A stretch of DNA of 51,521 bases from Entrophospora sp. SA101 (taxonomy: Eukaryota; Glomeromycota; Glomeromycetes; Entrophosporales; Entrophosporaceae), in contig CAUDNR010004133.1 of NCBI GenBank assembly GCA_958430865.1, positions 1 to 51,521 on the forward strand, in the 5' to 3' direction. Both the position numbers and the translations under genes were made by a program. Each line of letters begins with the position of its first letter. Position 1 is the first letter of the stretch. The notes under the pieces are model-generated. The model saw only the letters and a program-made list of their open reading frames with translations. It was not told where the DNA came from and made no database searches. Shown here piece after piece: positions 1 to 9,985 of the stretch.

Positions 1-208
1 TCTAGTTAAGAAATCCTTATCTTCTTCCAGTAAACAATTAATTAATACTCTGGTACTGTCATCAGAAACAAATGGATATCTCCATAGTGTTGAAATATTG
101 ATATTGTGCCATTGTTTGTTGACAAGAATACAAGAATGTAATGTTTTATAATCATCTTTAATGTATTTGAATATTTTAATCAGAAGTTCGGGTGGCAAAT
201 TAAACATT
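1..208 (-). pseudogene. Truncated F-box protein paralogue (N-terminal part only, runs off the window edge)
   Basis: The minus-strand frame starts with ATG at 206-208 and encodes about 69 residues beginning MFNLPPELLIKIFKYI, an F-box-like N-terminus. It is nearly identical at nucleotide level to the first 207 bases of the intact F-box gene ending at 2656, with about ten substitutions. The similarity continues upstream of the ATG (T-run, then a shared AT-rich leader), so the duplication included the 5' region. The frame is open to the window edge, so it may be a complete paralogue cut by the window rather than a true pseudogene. The family assignment is as firm as that of its neighbour. Confidence 0.7.
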
Positions 209-1285
209 TTTTTTTTTTTTAGGTAAAAAAATAATTATTGTCTGTTGTACCACCAACCAACCAATTAAATCAAAAAGTAAAACTTCCTATATTTGATATA
301 CCCAAAATGACAAAAACTGCTGAAAATAGCAAAAATGATGAAAATGACAGAACTGCCAAAACTGCCAAACCGCCAAAATGCCAAAACTACAGTTTCTATT
401 TGAAATATTTGTTTTATTTGTTATGAAAATTTATAAAATAATAAAGCAAATAAAATGAGTAATTCAAATAAAACAAATATAACGAATAAAACAAGTAATT
501 CAATGATTTGATAAAACAAATAAAACAAGTAATTCAAATGATTCAAATGTTTTGAATAAAAAAGTAATTCAAATGATTTGAATAAAACAAATAATTTGAA
601 TGATTCAATATAACAAATAATTTGAATAAAACAAATAAATGAGCAATTCAAATGATTTGAATAAACAAATAAACAAGTAATTCAAATGATTTGAATAAAA
701 CAAATAAAATGAGGAATTCAAATAAAACAAATAAAGTGAATAAAACTAATGATTCAAATAAAAATTTGTATTACGAATAGAAACTCTAGACAAAATAATA
801 AATTTGATTAATTTAGTTGACTATTTATTTGAATATTAATATCAATATGGTGAAATTATATTAAAATCTTCCTAGCAGTTATACCAAAAGTCAGCTATAG
901 GCAGTTTATAGTAGGATTTTGCATCCTGGTGCTGTACCAGCAGCAATTTATCAAACTTGTGTCTAACTAGCTAATAATTTATATATGAGGGATTAATAAA
1001 ATAATGAAATGATTAAATAGTAAATATATGTATAGGAAGAGTTATTTTTGTGTGGAAGATACAGTAAGATAATTTATTATGGAAGATATTACATTTGAGC
1101 TCTTTTCATAAGAAATATTAATTAGTAAACTGTGTAATTTACATTTTACAGAAACTACATCTTGTCATTAATGCCAAATTTAATGCTAACCACAAATAAT
1201 CTTAAACTGCTCTTTACTATATAAATATAATAATAAATAATGATATGAAATCTTCCTACTGGTAATAATAATTTAATATTGTCAA
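209..1285. repeat. AT-rich low-complexity tandem repeat and spacer between two F-box copies
   Basis: From about 430 to 770 the sequence is a degenerate array of short units combining AATAAAACAAATAAA, AGTAATTCAAATGATTTG and variants, with no regular period. A short CCAAAAC/GCCAAAACTG-like repeat lies at 340-390. Frames in it on both strands are repetitive and not credible genes. From 780 to 1285 I see only AT-rich spacer. Confidence 0.6.
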
Positions 1286-2656
1286 CTAATTTAAAAATCC
1301 TAAATCTTGATATTTTTTTAATATTATCTTTAATACATCACCATCACTATGAAATTTCATTGTTAAAGGTTTAGGTCCTCTCCAATTCTTCATTAATATA
1401 TCTAACAAATAGCTATTAAGATTAAAAGCCACACAAGTACAAATTATTGATCCTAATTTTTTTGGTAGTGTTTGATTTAATACTGTTAATATTTTATTAC
1501 CATTAAATCCATAAAATCTACCTCTACTTGAGTAAAGATCAATGAAAGTGTTAGTAAGTATAATACTTTTTAACTTTGTACAACGATTGAGTACTTCCAT
1601 TAATGCCTGATCTAATTCATCTCTATAAGCTATTGATAAATTTTCTAAATTTTTACAAGATTGTGCAATTGATTGATATAGCTTTCTCAGAAATTTGCTA
1701 TCTGCAGCACCATGATAACTTTTATAATTAACGTACAGACTTTTAAGAGTTTTTCCATTGATAATAATAAAATCAGACAAGTTTGATAGTAATGGTTGAT
1801 ATACAACTCTTACATTTACAGATTTAATACTTGGCAGTGAAATATAATTCAAATTATTTAATCCATGATCAACAATTGAAAAGGTTTTTAAATTTTTAAA
1901 TGTTGAAATTAATAAATTGTCCAAATTACTTTCTCCACCACAAGATTCATAAAAAGTTATTGATTGTGAATGTGTTAATATTGCTTCTTTTAATTCATCT
2001 GGTAAAATTTGTTCATTTTTTGTATTAATAACTAAAGATTTAATTTTCTTTTGTGCTTTAATTAGCTGTGCCAATTTATATATGTTTTTATCATTACTAT
2101 TATAATATATGTTTAATGATTGAATATTCTTACAAACATTTATAAATTTATCAAAAAATTCACAGCTATCAGAACTAAAACATTTCAATTCATAAAGATT
2201 CTGAAAGATATTATCAAATCTATGATGATTAAATAACAAATTAGAATCCATAGAAATAATAGCACTAAATACTCTAATACATGCTGAATGATCTAAAATA
2301 AATTCTACTAATTTATTTTGTAAAATTTGTGATGTACCAATTTTTATCAGGCATTCAAAATCATAATAATCAAAAAGTCTAGTAATAAATCTGGCATAAT
2401 TATATAATGGTGGTTTCTCCAATAGTTCAAAAGTTAATTCAATGTGATTTCTAGTTAAGAAATCCTTATCTTCTTCCAGTAAACAATTAATTAATACTCT
2501 GGTACTGTCATCAGAAACAAATGGATTTCTCCATAGTGTTGAAATATTGATATTGTGCCATTGTTTGTTGACAAGAATACAAGAATATAATGTTTTATAG
2601 TCATCTTCAATGTGTTTGAATATTTCAGTTAGAAGTTCAAGTGGAAAATTAAACAT
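1286..2656 (-). CDS. F-box protein, likely SCF ubiquitin-ligase substrate adaptor
   Basis: Single-exon gene of 456 residues. Residues 1-46 form an F-box (FPLELLTEIFKHI, then LVNKQWHNINISTLWR), the segment that binds Skp1 in SCF ubiquitin ligases. The rest contains irregular leucine-rich stretches such as LKSLYVNYK, LENLSIAYRDELDQAL and LKSIILTNTFIDL, spaced like degenerate LRRs, and would serve as the substrate-binding part. F-box/LRR proteins of this kind are strongly expanded in Rhizophagus (known of the family). The substrate is unknown. The start follows a T-rich leader and lies where the truncated neighbour also starts. There are no internal stops or frameshifts, so it is probably functional. 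Confidence 0.85.
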   Translation of the reverse strand: MFNFPLELLTEIFKHIEDDYKTLYSCILVNKQWHNINISTLWRNPFVSDDSTRVLINCLLEEDKDFLTRNHIELTFELLEKPPLYNYARFITRLFDYYDFECLIKIGTSQILQNKLVEFILDHSACIRVFSAIISMDSNLLFNHHRFDNIFQNLYELKCFSSDSCEFFDKFINVCKNIQSLNIYYNSNDKNIYKLAQLIKAQKKIKSLVINTKNEQILPDELKEAILTHSQSITFYESCGGESNLDNLLISTFKNLKTFSIVDHGLNNLNYISLPSIKSVNVRVVYQPLLSNLSDFIIINGKTLKSLYVNYKSYHGAADSKFLRKLYQSIAQSCKNLENLSIAYRDELDQALMEVLNRCTKLKSIILTNTFIDLYSSRGRFYGFNGNKILTVLNQTLPKKLGSIICTCVAFNLNSYLLDILMKNWRGPKPLTMKFHSDGDVLKIILKKYQDLGFLN

Positions 2657-3666
2657 TTTTTTTTAGGTATATAAAAAAATAATTATTGTTTTGTTGTACA
2701 ACATTTATTTATCTCCAACCAATTAAATAAATTTAAACAAATGATTGAATTTATTGCGTTGACCACCCGAAGATCATTTTAATAATTGCCTTCATGTAAT
2801 CCAAAATTTTATTAACCAAACCGAGGCTGGCGCATTAAGTAAACGTGTTTTTAAAGTTATTTTGTGTATAAACTTGAAAGTTTCGTTGAGTTTGCATTAT
2901 TAATGAACTTAGGATGATAATTTTAAATTAGACAAAAAATCCCGTAATTTTTATGAAAACTTTGAGCTTAGTAAAAAACTTCAAAACTCCGTTGAATCAT
3001 GGATTACATCGTCAAGTAAGTCCACTTAAAATATTTTGAATTATATATGGTTAAAATTTGGGAAAATTTGGTCAAGTATAGACAAGAAAACGTAAAGTCT
3101 TAAAATTGCATTTTGTCAACTTTATCAAGTGTTTTATATAAAATTACGTGGTGGTCGGATACTTTTTTAAACCCTTTTCATGAACTAATTTATGCCAACA
3201 CCGTATTGTTTATATATGTAATCCATTACATTGAGCACATCTTATTAATGTAATAATATACATTACAATGAAGAAAATTGACCTTTTATTACATGTAAAG
3301 ATTTTGATTGGAAATTTGCTTTTTTGGACTATTTGCTAAATGTTTCCATTAATACCATACCAAACCTTTCGAACTTTTTGTAATTTAGAGATTTTGATAT
3401 AAAGTACAGTCTACTTAATAAAGTAAAAAGGTTTTATTCAAGAAAACGTTACTTTTTTAGTAAGGACTCTTTTTGTTTGACGTTAGACAACTTTGATGGT
3501 CGGATATTTATGGTAGGTATAATTAAAAATTTTGGGGTGGAGTGTTTGGCAGTAGGGAGAGATTATGGTATAACTTTTGCATGGTATGGTATAGCCCATA
3601 CTTTTCCATACCAAGTCACACAAAATTTTATTCTAAATCCTTTTTTGGTGGGTGTGAAGGGAAGTA
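2657..3666. other. Intergenic region with possible decayed Tc1/mariner ends
   Basis: I see no convincing gene. The motif TGGTCGGATA occurs at about 3152 and about 3496 in the same orientation, and TTGACCACCCGA at about 2758 is roughly inverted to the first. These resemble decayed terminal inverted repeats of Tc1/mariner elements. Open frames at 3477-3727 are short, overlap each other and run into the adjacent transposon, so I do not call them genes. Confidence 0.4.
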
Positions 3667-4632
3667 CACTGCCTGGAAGAAAGTATCCGAACCTCGATTT
3701 TTATTAATTCCGCAAACTTTTACATAATAAAAATTTTTTTTGAAAATATCATCATTTAGCTTAGGTTCTAACGAATGTGTATACAATCTTTCACAATTCT
3801 GCTATTTATAATAATTTTTTAACCAAAAAAAAACGAACTTCAATTAATATAAAAAATATAAAAAATGATCATCAAAAATTTTCTAAAAACCAAAATTTTA
3901 TTAAAACATCACAAGATCATGCAAATTTTTGCGAATTGTTTTAACTGACACTTCAACACCACTGACACCAACAAATTTTCTATGAATCTCTTCCGCAGAA
4001 CTGTGATTATTTTTTAATGCAATTTCTCTGAGAGTTTTTTGTTCACTAACATTTAATGCACAGGGACGTCCACTTCTTGGTGCACTTAGGCTTTCAGCAT
4101 TTTCATAATGTTTAATGGTATCATAAAATGTAGTTTTTGGAAGCTTAAGTATCTTTACAATTTTATTAAGACTACTACCGCCTAATCTAAGACCCAAAAT
4201 TTTTCCACACTCAGCTTCAGTTAATTCGGAATTTTTTGGCATTTTTAAAAATTTTTTTTGATTTAATCAATTTTATTATTGTCAGATTATTTTTAATAAC
4301 AAATTTTCTACCAATGACAGGAGAATAATTTTTTCCATAATTATATCTTAGAATTTAGGCTAAAAAATGGTGTTTTTGGTTTTTTTCTCGTTATGTAAAA
4401 TTTTGAGAAAATACAAATTTAAACAAAATTCGAGGATGAAAATCACAAATTTAATTGAAGTTCGTTTTTTTTTTGGTTAAAAAATTAATATAAATACCAG
4501 AATTGTGAAATATTGCATACACATTCGTTAGAACCTAAGCTACATGATGATATTTTCAAAAAAAATTTTTATTACGTAAAAGTTTGCGGAATTAATAAAA
4601 ATCGAGGTTCGGATACTTTCTTCCAGGCAGTG
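3667..4632 (-). mobile_element. Tc1/mariner-type DNA transposon, 966 bp, non-autonomous, with long inverted termini
   Basis: The element begins CACTGCCTGGAAGAAAGTAT and ends with its reverse complement. It is flanked on both sides by the dinucleotide TA (3665-3666 and 4633-4634), the target duplication of Tc1/mariner elements. The inverted termini are unusually long, 3667-3847 and 4451-4632, about 181 bp each. They match almost base for base, with a few substitutions and one or two length differences in homopolymers. Between them is one intact minus-strand frame (3901-4242) for a DNA-binding domain only. A full Tc1 transposase needs about 340 residues, so the catalytic part is missing. Confidence 0.9.
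3901..4242 (-). CDS. Tc1-type transposase DNA-binding domain only (no catalytic domain)
   Basis: This frame encodes 113 residues starting MPKNSELTEAECGKILGLRL. It shows the paired-like bipartite helix-turn-helix of Tc1 transposases: a first HTH at about residues 8-50 (NKIVKILKLPKTTFYDTIKH), a GRP linker at 58-60 (RSGRP) that acts as a minor-groove hook in the family, and a second HTH at about 66-110 (SSAEEIHRKF then VSVKTIRKNLHDL). The frame stops three residues after NLHDL, just where the DDE/D catalytic domain should begin. There is no internal stop or frameshift. If expressed, the protein could bind the element ends but not cut them, so it might mobilise nothing, or repress relatives. That role is inference. 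Confidence 0.75.
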   Translation of the reverse strand: MPKNSELTEAECGKILGLRLGGSSLNKIVKILKLPKTTFYDTIKHYENAESLSAPRSGRPCALNVSEQKTLREIALKNNHSSAEEIHRKFVGVSGVEVSVKTIRKNLHDLVMF

Positions 4633-4770
4633 TATATTATATGTCTTATAATTAAATCAAAAGAATAAAAAAAAAATAAAAAAAAAAACGATAATATATA
4701 TATATTTTTGCATGCATAAATTTAAACAACTAACTACCTTTCATGTAATCAACAAATCACATAATGCCTA

Positions 4771-5616
4771 CAGTTCACTCTTTCTATAATGAACTCCTCT
4801 TTTGTCTCTTATTCATTTCTTTCCCTCAATAATGAAACTTCCCTTTTCATTTTTTTATAATTAATTAATTTTTCTTGATAATGAACATCCTAGTAAACAC
4901 TCTCTATAACAAACAAAGGCATTAGAATCAATAATTAAAAATATTATATGTTTTGTAATTGTATATTTTTATTTTTTTCAAAATAAAAAAATAATATTTT
5001 TTTCAAAATAAAAAAATAATATTTTTGCGCACCTTGATAAATTTATATATAAAATTTGAAATCTTTAATTCATAATGAGATCTTGCAGTTTGCGGGATTA
5101 ACGGGATTATTTTTAACCAAAATAAAGTTTCCAACAAAAGGTATATTATTGTAAAGTATTTTTTGGGTTTTACAATTATTTTTGATCATGTTATTTACGA
5201 CCATGTTTTTCTATTTTAAATAATTGAATTCGAACGGTCACACAATATAAAAAAGATCGCCAATCGATTTTGTCACATGTGACAAATTCAAATGTCCGCT
5301 ATGCTTCCCTCAATAATAAATTTAATTCTTTATATTATCATCATTTACTAAGCATAAAATTTAATTCTTTATCATCTCTTACAAAAAATCAATTCTTTAT
5401 CCTTTTTTTCTTTTTTTTTTGTCAACAAGGAAATTTAATAACATCGCATAATTTTTATTGGACAATTATCACGTGAAAATCACGGGAGTGTATTTAGAGA
5501 GTTTTATATAGGGAATAAAAATAGACCATGCGGTGCAGGGGGAAGGAGTATGCAGTTATCTCTAATTCACGAGCTTGTAAATCAGCAAGAGAGTGCATTT
5601 AGAGGGGGTTTGACTG
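4771..5616. mobile_element. Pogo/Tigger-like non-autonomous element (degenerate)
   Basis: The left end is CAGTTCACTCTTTCTATAAT and the right end reads, inverted, CAGTCAAACCCCCTCTAAAT. Both abut TA (4769-4770 and 5617-5618). CAGT-type ends with TA duplication are typical of pogo/Tigger elements. The interior has no credible transposase. A second end-like copy, GAGTGTATTTAGAGAGTTTT, lies inside near 5487, suggesting nested or repeatedly duplicated termini. A perfect 16-bp palindrome lies at 5270-5285. Confidence 0.55.
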
Positions 5617-5637
5617 TATAACTTATCTAGTAGAAAT

Positions 5638-6727
5638 TAGAGTTGCCTTCCGAAACTCATGAGTTTAGAACTATTCGAAATTAAAACCATTCTAAACTGG
5701 TTTAAAAAATGAGCCCGAATTCCTAAACCGTTCGAAACTCCTAAACTGTTTCGAAACTCCTAAGCTGTTTCGAAACTCCTAAAAATTACAACCAAACAAA
5801 TAATTTTAATAAAATAAAAACCATTCATACCCAATGTCAAGTTGTTAGTCTTTTCTAAAATATTATTAATTTTTATATCCGCACGAACAGCTTCATCTGA
5901 TAATAATTTAGTACTAAGACAATCTCATGAAGGAGGTTTATAATTTGATCTGAAATTTTTTAACATGTTGATGAAAAAAAGGGTTTCAACTATCCTAAAG
6001 GGGATACCACAAATCACAAAAGCCTTTAAAGTTGGATGATCTATAATTCCTGCATGTTCTTTTGATAATATCTCATATTTATCACAAAAATTAGCAAGTG
6101 ATTGTGTATTTGCTTTATATGCTGTATTTTCTAAAGATTCACTTACACCATCTCTTTCTGCAACAATATACATATATCTTTTTTTGATCTCTTCTTTAAT
6201 GTATTCGCATTCATGTGCCAAATGGACTTGCATTTTATTAACAACTCCATTACTCCATTCACAATTACATGCTTTGCATTTGGCTCCAAGATGTCCTGGA
6301 TGTTTTGAAGGATAGCACTCAAAATGTTGCCAAACTGCATTTTTTGGTCGTCCATCAAGTTTTTTTGAATTTGATAAACTATTTATATCAACATCAGTAT
6401 TGTTTGACATTATTGTGATTAAAAAAAATTTATATATTTTTAAGAAAGGGAAAAATTATATTAGAACAAATAAGAAAATTATAATATTTTTAAACTGAAC
6501 CAATGATTTAATAATTAATTAATTGTCAGGATAATAATATCAAAATAAAATTAACTCTGATAAAAACTTTGGTCACTTGAAGAGAAAATAGAGAAAATGA
6601 GCGATTTCGATAATCATGGTTACACGTCATATGTCATGAAATCAGTTTAGGAGTTTCGAAAACAGTAGGAGTTTAGGGTTTCTAAACTAGTTTAGAAAAG
6701 ATGTTAGAGTTTAGAAAGGCAACTCTA
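5638..6727 (-). mobile_element. hAT-family DNA transposon, 1090 bp, non-autonomous
   Basis: The termini are TAGAGTTGCC and its inverse GGCAACTCTA, flanked by an exact 8-bp duplication GTAGAAAT (5630-5637 and 6728-6735). This combination is diagnostic of hAT elements. Both subterminal regions carry repeats of CGAAACTCCTAAA and its complement (about 5700-5780 and 6645-6715), the usual arrangement of hAT transposase binding sites. The interior encodes only the BED-finger N-terminal part of the transposase. Confidence 0.92.
5925..6410 (-). pseudogene. hAT transposase N-terminus with BED zinc finger, interrupted and internally deleted
   Basis: The open part is 161 residues. W27, F30, C45, C48, H63 and C68 form a BED-type zinc finger, the DNA-binding domain of hAT transposases. 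The following FVICGIPFRIVETLFFINML and NYKPPS match the conserved segment before the RNase-H-like catalytic domain. Translation stops at TGA (5925-5927) right after KPPS, but the same frame continues with recognisable hAT sequence (LSTKLL, NNILEKTNNLTLGMNG) down to about 5828. There it is cut where the catalytic domain should start. The stop is probably a C-to-T change of an arginine CGA codon (inference). The protein is thus first deleted, then shortened by a nonsense mutation. Confidence 0.8.
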
Positions 6728-6898
6728 GTAGAAATTAACGTAGATTTTGCACTTGGAACGATTTCGTACTTGAGGAGCTATTTCGGGGTTAAATCACTGA
6801 ATCGCAATTGCACAAGAAGTGCGGATTCATGATTAAGTTGCTAAATAGTAAGTAAAGTGCAATATTTGTAATTAATTTAATTATATAAGAAGCTTGTA

Positions 6899-7075
6899 CA
6901 GTTTCAACGAACTTTGTTCTAGCGAATTATAATTAAATTCACGTTTCAATGAATTTTTAAAAATTTTGTTACACATACAAAAACTCGTTGAAACGCGACT
7001 GGTAATCTCGTTTCAACAAATTTGAATGAAATTTCCTTATATGTACAGCCACTTTGTTGAAACGAGGTTTGACTG
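6899..7075. mobile_element. Pogo/Tigger-like MITE, 177 bp
   Basis: It starts CAGTTTCAACGAACTTTGTT, and its right end inverted reads CAGTCAAACCTCGTTTCAAC. TA lies on both sides (6897-6898 and 7076-7077). The interior repeats CGTTTCAACGAA/TTCGTTGAAACG motifs four times in alternating orientation, so it could fold almost completely. It has no coding capacity. Confidence 0.7.
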
Positions 7076-7129
7076 TACGAGTAATTTTTTTTGTGTGTTT
7101 AAAAACCGAAACCGAACCGAACCGTTCGG

Positions 7130-7397
7130 AGCTTGAATTATATGCAAATAGAATTGTTTACTCATTCAAGGTATATATATTCATTTTATTTTCAATGAGT
7201 TTGCTTAAACTTTCTTATTGATACTTATATTGCTTGTCAATATACAGACAAGAGTGGAGGCCAGTAAATTAAAGTTTCATCGGATCAGAGCTTTGGCAAT
7301 AAGTAAGAAAGTTTTTGAACCGACTCTTCACCAATCAAAGCAAAAAGAGTTCGATAATGATGAGCTTACCGATGAATTTTCCATTTCTTTCTCCTAA
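7130..7397 (+). pseudogene. Two orphan 3'-terminal exons of an unrecognised gene
   Basis: Exon-like segments are 7130-7171 (ELELYANRIVYSFK, donor GTATAT) and 7248-7397 (starting TRVEASKLKFHRIRALAISK after acceptor TATACAG and ending in TAA). Together they give 63 open residues with matching phase, which is long for this AT-rich DNA. Upstream is an AACCGAACCGAACCG repeat and then the MITE at 6899-7075. No start codon or earlier exon is visible, so the 5' part is either far away or lost. I do not recognise the family. Confidence 0.4.
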
Positions 7398-8286
7398 TAT
7401 AGCCTCAATGAGAGTAATACTCTGTGATGGTTATGTAAATTTATTCTTTGCAACTAAAAATTATTAGCAAAAATTTAGACATCAATATCTTTTTTCTTGC
7501 ATATCTTTATATCTACCAAAGCTCTAGTTTTGTCAAATTTCTTTTGAAGAATCAGTTCAATTCCTATATAGAAATGTATAAAAAAAATCAGCCTAAAGCC
7601 ACCCTAGTATTCCTCAACGAATGTCATATGACATGCCATTACTATTTGATATTAGGCTTTGATATATATTCCGTTGCTGCCCAAAGTTCCCTCAATGAAT
7701 GTTATACGTCATACCATTGTGGACTGGGTTGATGTGATCGCATACAATTAGCATATGCATGTTTCTGTATTGTCCCCGAAGAATTTTTCCGACCAAAGAT
7801 TCCACTAGCCAAATAAAATTGTCAAATAGATATAATATACATGTAAGAATTATTTTTATAATCTTTAAGTAAACCTCTGCTGTGGATCAGATTCACCAAG
7901 TCATATAATCACCTAATTTCATCAATTTCTTTGCTCGCTCCTTCACCAGAAAATTTAATCATATTATTAATTTATCATTGTTATTGTTTCTGCACAAATA
8001 TTAATAAAACTTACCCATCATGGTTTTCAACATGTATACAGTGTGATGTGTATCGGAGAATTTTTATTCGTTTTTTTGTATAGTTCCGAGGTACGATTCC
8101 GCATTTTTTTATTAAAGAAAATAGGGTCTAATACTTTCACCCGTTATAATCATGTAAAAAACACAAAAGACTCGGAGGTTGTTTTTGCTGGAGACAGAAG
8201 TCCCCGTATTAATATTAATACTAATATGCAGATTTTTTATGGTTGCCCTTTTTTCTAAAAACAGAACCGGTGTAATTATATGGAAC
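7398..8286. other. Intergenic region with a small diverged direct repeat
   Basis: No gene seen. A diverged direct repeat of about 68 bp lies at 7608-7732: CCTCAACGAATGTCATATGA and, later, CCTCAATGAATGTTATACGT each open a unit. Other frames here are short and of ordinary composition. Confidence 0.35.
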
Positions 8287-8922
8287 GGTTTTATTAGAAT
8301 TCTCAATTGCTAATACTAAGGCTTTTGGAAAACCGTTCTATTAGTGAGATTTTAATCAAGAAACATTTGTAGAACAGTATTGTGGAGAGACTATGTTTAT
8401 TTTTCGAAAGTTGCGATAGATAGAAGTATTATAATAAAGAAACAAGTTTGTTGTATTTTAAATGTGTTTTTTACATCATTGGTATTTTTAAAACTTTCCA
8501 TAGCTTTAAAATATAATGCATATGCTGTCTTTCATGCAAATTTGGTATCCATATATTTGAAAACAGAAAATGAATAGTGGTTTGGGAACAGTACGTTGTT
8601 TTATTAGTGTTTATTAGTATTACAAACTTTTAATCGCTAAGGCTTCTGGAAAATCGTCACATTTATAAAATTATTAGAGGTTTTTAATCAGGAGGCATTT
8701 TAGAACAGTGGTACGGAGAGAATTTATTTCATATAAATTTTTTCGGAATATAATAATAAAGAAACAGATTTGTTGTAAATTTTTACACAATTGGTATTTT
8801 TACAGCCATTAAAGCTTTCCATAGCTCTAAATAATAACGTGTATACTACCTTTTATGCAAATTTGGTATCTATGCCTTTGAAAACAGAAGAGGAGTAGCG
8901 GTATGTTCTTTAGTAGTTGCTG
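8287..8922. repeat. Degenerate tandem duplication, two units of about 310-320 bp
   Basis: Unit 1 (about 8287-8598) and unit 2 (about 8599-8922) share, in order: AAGGCTT-TGGAAAA-CGT, TTTTAATCA-GA--CATTT, TAGAACAGT, GGAGAGA, AATAATAAAGAAACA, TTGTTGTA, GGTATTTTTA, CTTTCCATAGCT, ATGCAAATTTGGTATC and TTTGAAAACAGAA. They have diverged by many substitutions and indels. Neither has a credible reading frame, so this is an old non-coding duplication, possibly of a transposon end. Confidence 0.7.
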
Positions 8923-9233
8923 TTCACAAAAAAAATGGCATTAATATTAATATTAATTAGATTTGGTTTTCTTCATGAATATACATATCTTTTAGAAATT
9001 TTCTTTTTTAAAAAAGCATAACGTCATCTAGTTGAACAAAATAGTCAACGATTTTATTTTTAAGTTATTAAATCTTAACCATAAAAGTAATCAAGTTGGT
9101 AATATTTATCAAAACTATAACAGGTTATTTAAAATCACACTTTCCTAAAAATGATTTTAAATAAAATGATTTTTTAATTTTATAATTAATTTTATAATTT
9201 TTAATTTTATTCTTAAAATATTTTTAAATAATA

Positions 9234-9818
9234 ATGGAAAGACAACAAGAAGAATTTAAGAGAATTCAAAATTATCGAAGTTATTCAGCAATCAATCCTA
9301 CGATTAGTGATGATAATAAAAATGAGACAAAGGAACGGGTAGGGATGATGAGAATGCAAAGAAGACATTCTTATGATATAAAATATTATAAACGAGAACT
9401 TGACCATCAAGCTTATCCACCATCTCCTCCAGAAACTATTATCACCAACAATAGTACTAGTGTCAGTAATAATATTAATACATCCTTTCCATCTTCACAA
9501 TCTCCACCTTCATCTTTACCACCTTCGTCATCATCATCATCAAAACAGACATCTTGTCATAATGAAAATATTCTTCAAGGAGTTACTTTAGGATTTTCAA
9601 GTTCAGGACCTAGTAGTCTTTTACCAACTTATAATAATAATAATGGTAATGGTAATGGTAATGATGATAAAAATGATGATAAAAATGATGACAATAACAA
9701 TTATGAAGAATTTAATAATAGTAATAATAATGGTGGTAAAGATGTTACAGAAAATTTTCTGTTTAGAAAAGAATGGGATGATGAAATTAGTAAAAGAAAA
9801 TATAAAAATAAAAGTTAA
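9234..9818 (+). CDS. Low-complexity Ser/Pro/Asn-rich protein of unknown function
   Basis: Single-exon frame of 194 residues. Residues 1-60 are charged and mixed (MERQQEEFKRIQNYRSYSAI, then MMRMQRRHSYDIKYYKREL). RRHSYD looks like a basophilic-kinase site. Residues 61-110 are rich in Pro and Ser (YPPSPPE, SSQSPPSSLPPSSSSSS). Residues 125-170 are Asn/Gly/Asp homopolymeric runs, and a short ordered-looking C-terminus follows (NFLFRKEWDDEISKRKYKNK). The ATG follows an AT-rich leader. It converges on COX7, with 167 bp between stop codons. Probably a real, largely disordered protein. The family is not recognised. Confidence 0.6.
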   Translation: MERQQEEFKRIQNYRSYSAINPTISDDNKNETKERVGMMRMQRRHSYDIKYYKRELDHQAYPPSPPETIITNNSTSVSNNINTSFPSSQSPPSSLPPSSSSSSKQTSCHNENILQGVTLGFSSSGPSSLLPTYNNNNGNGNGNDDKNDDKNDDNNNYEEFNNSNNNGGKDVTENFLFRKEWDDEISKRKYKNKS

Positions 9819-9985
9819 AAAAAAATGTGACGTATATATTATTGATAATTACAAAGAATTTTTTTTTTTGCAATTAAAAATTCCTCAATAACATTTTATT
9901 ATTTTATGACTTCAATATTATTTTATTTTAATTTAGAATTTGCTGCTTATCATATAATAATGATGATAAATTTATAAATATTATA

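Noticed and set aside
2758..3160. Possible complete Tc1/mariner MITE with GACCACC ends
   Set aside because: The ends match over only about 7-9 bases, and no transposase or clean target duplication is visible.
3477..3727. Two overlapping plus-strand frames beside the Tc1 element
   Set aside because: They overlap in different frames, run into the transposon terminus and show no motif.
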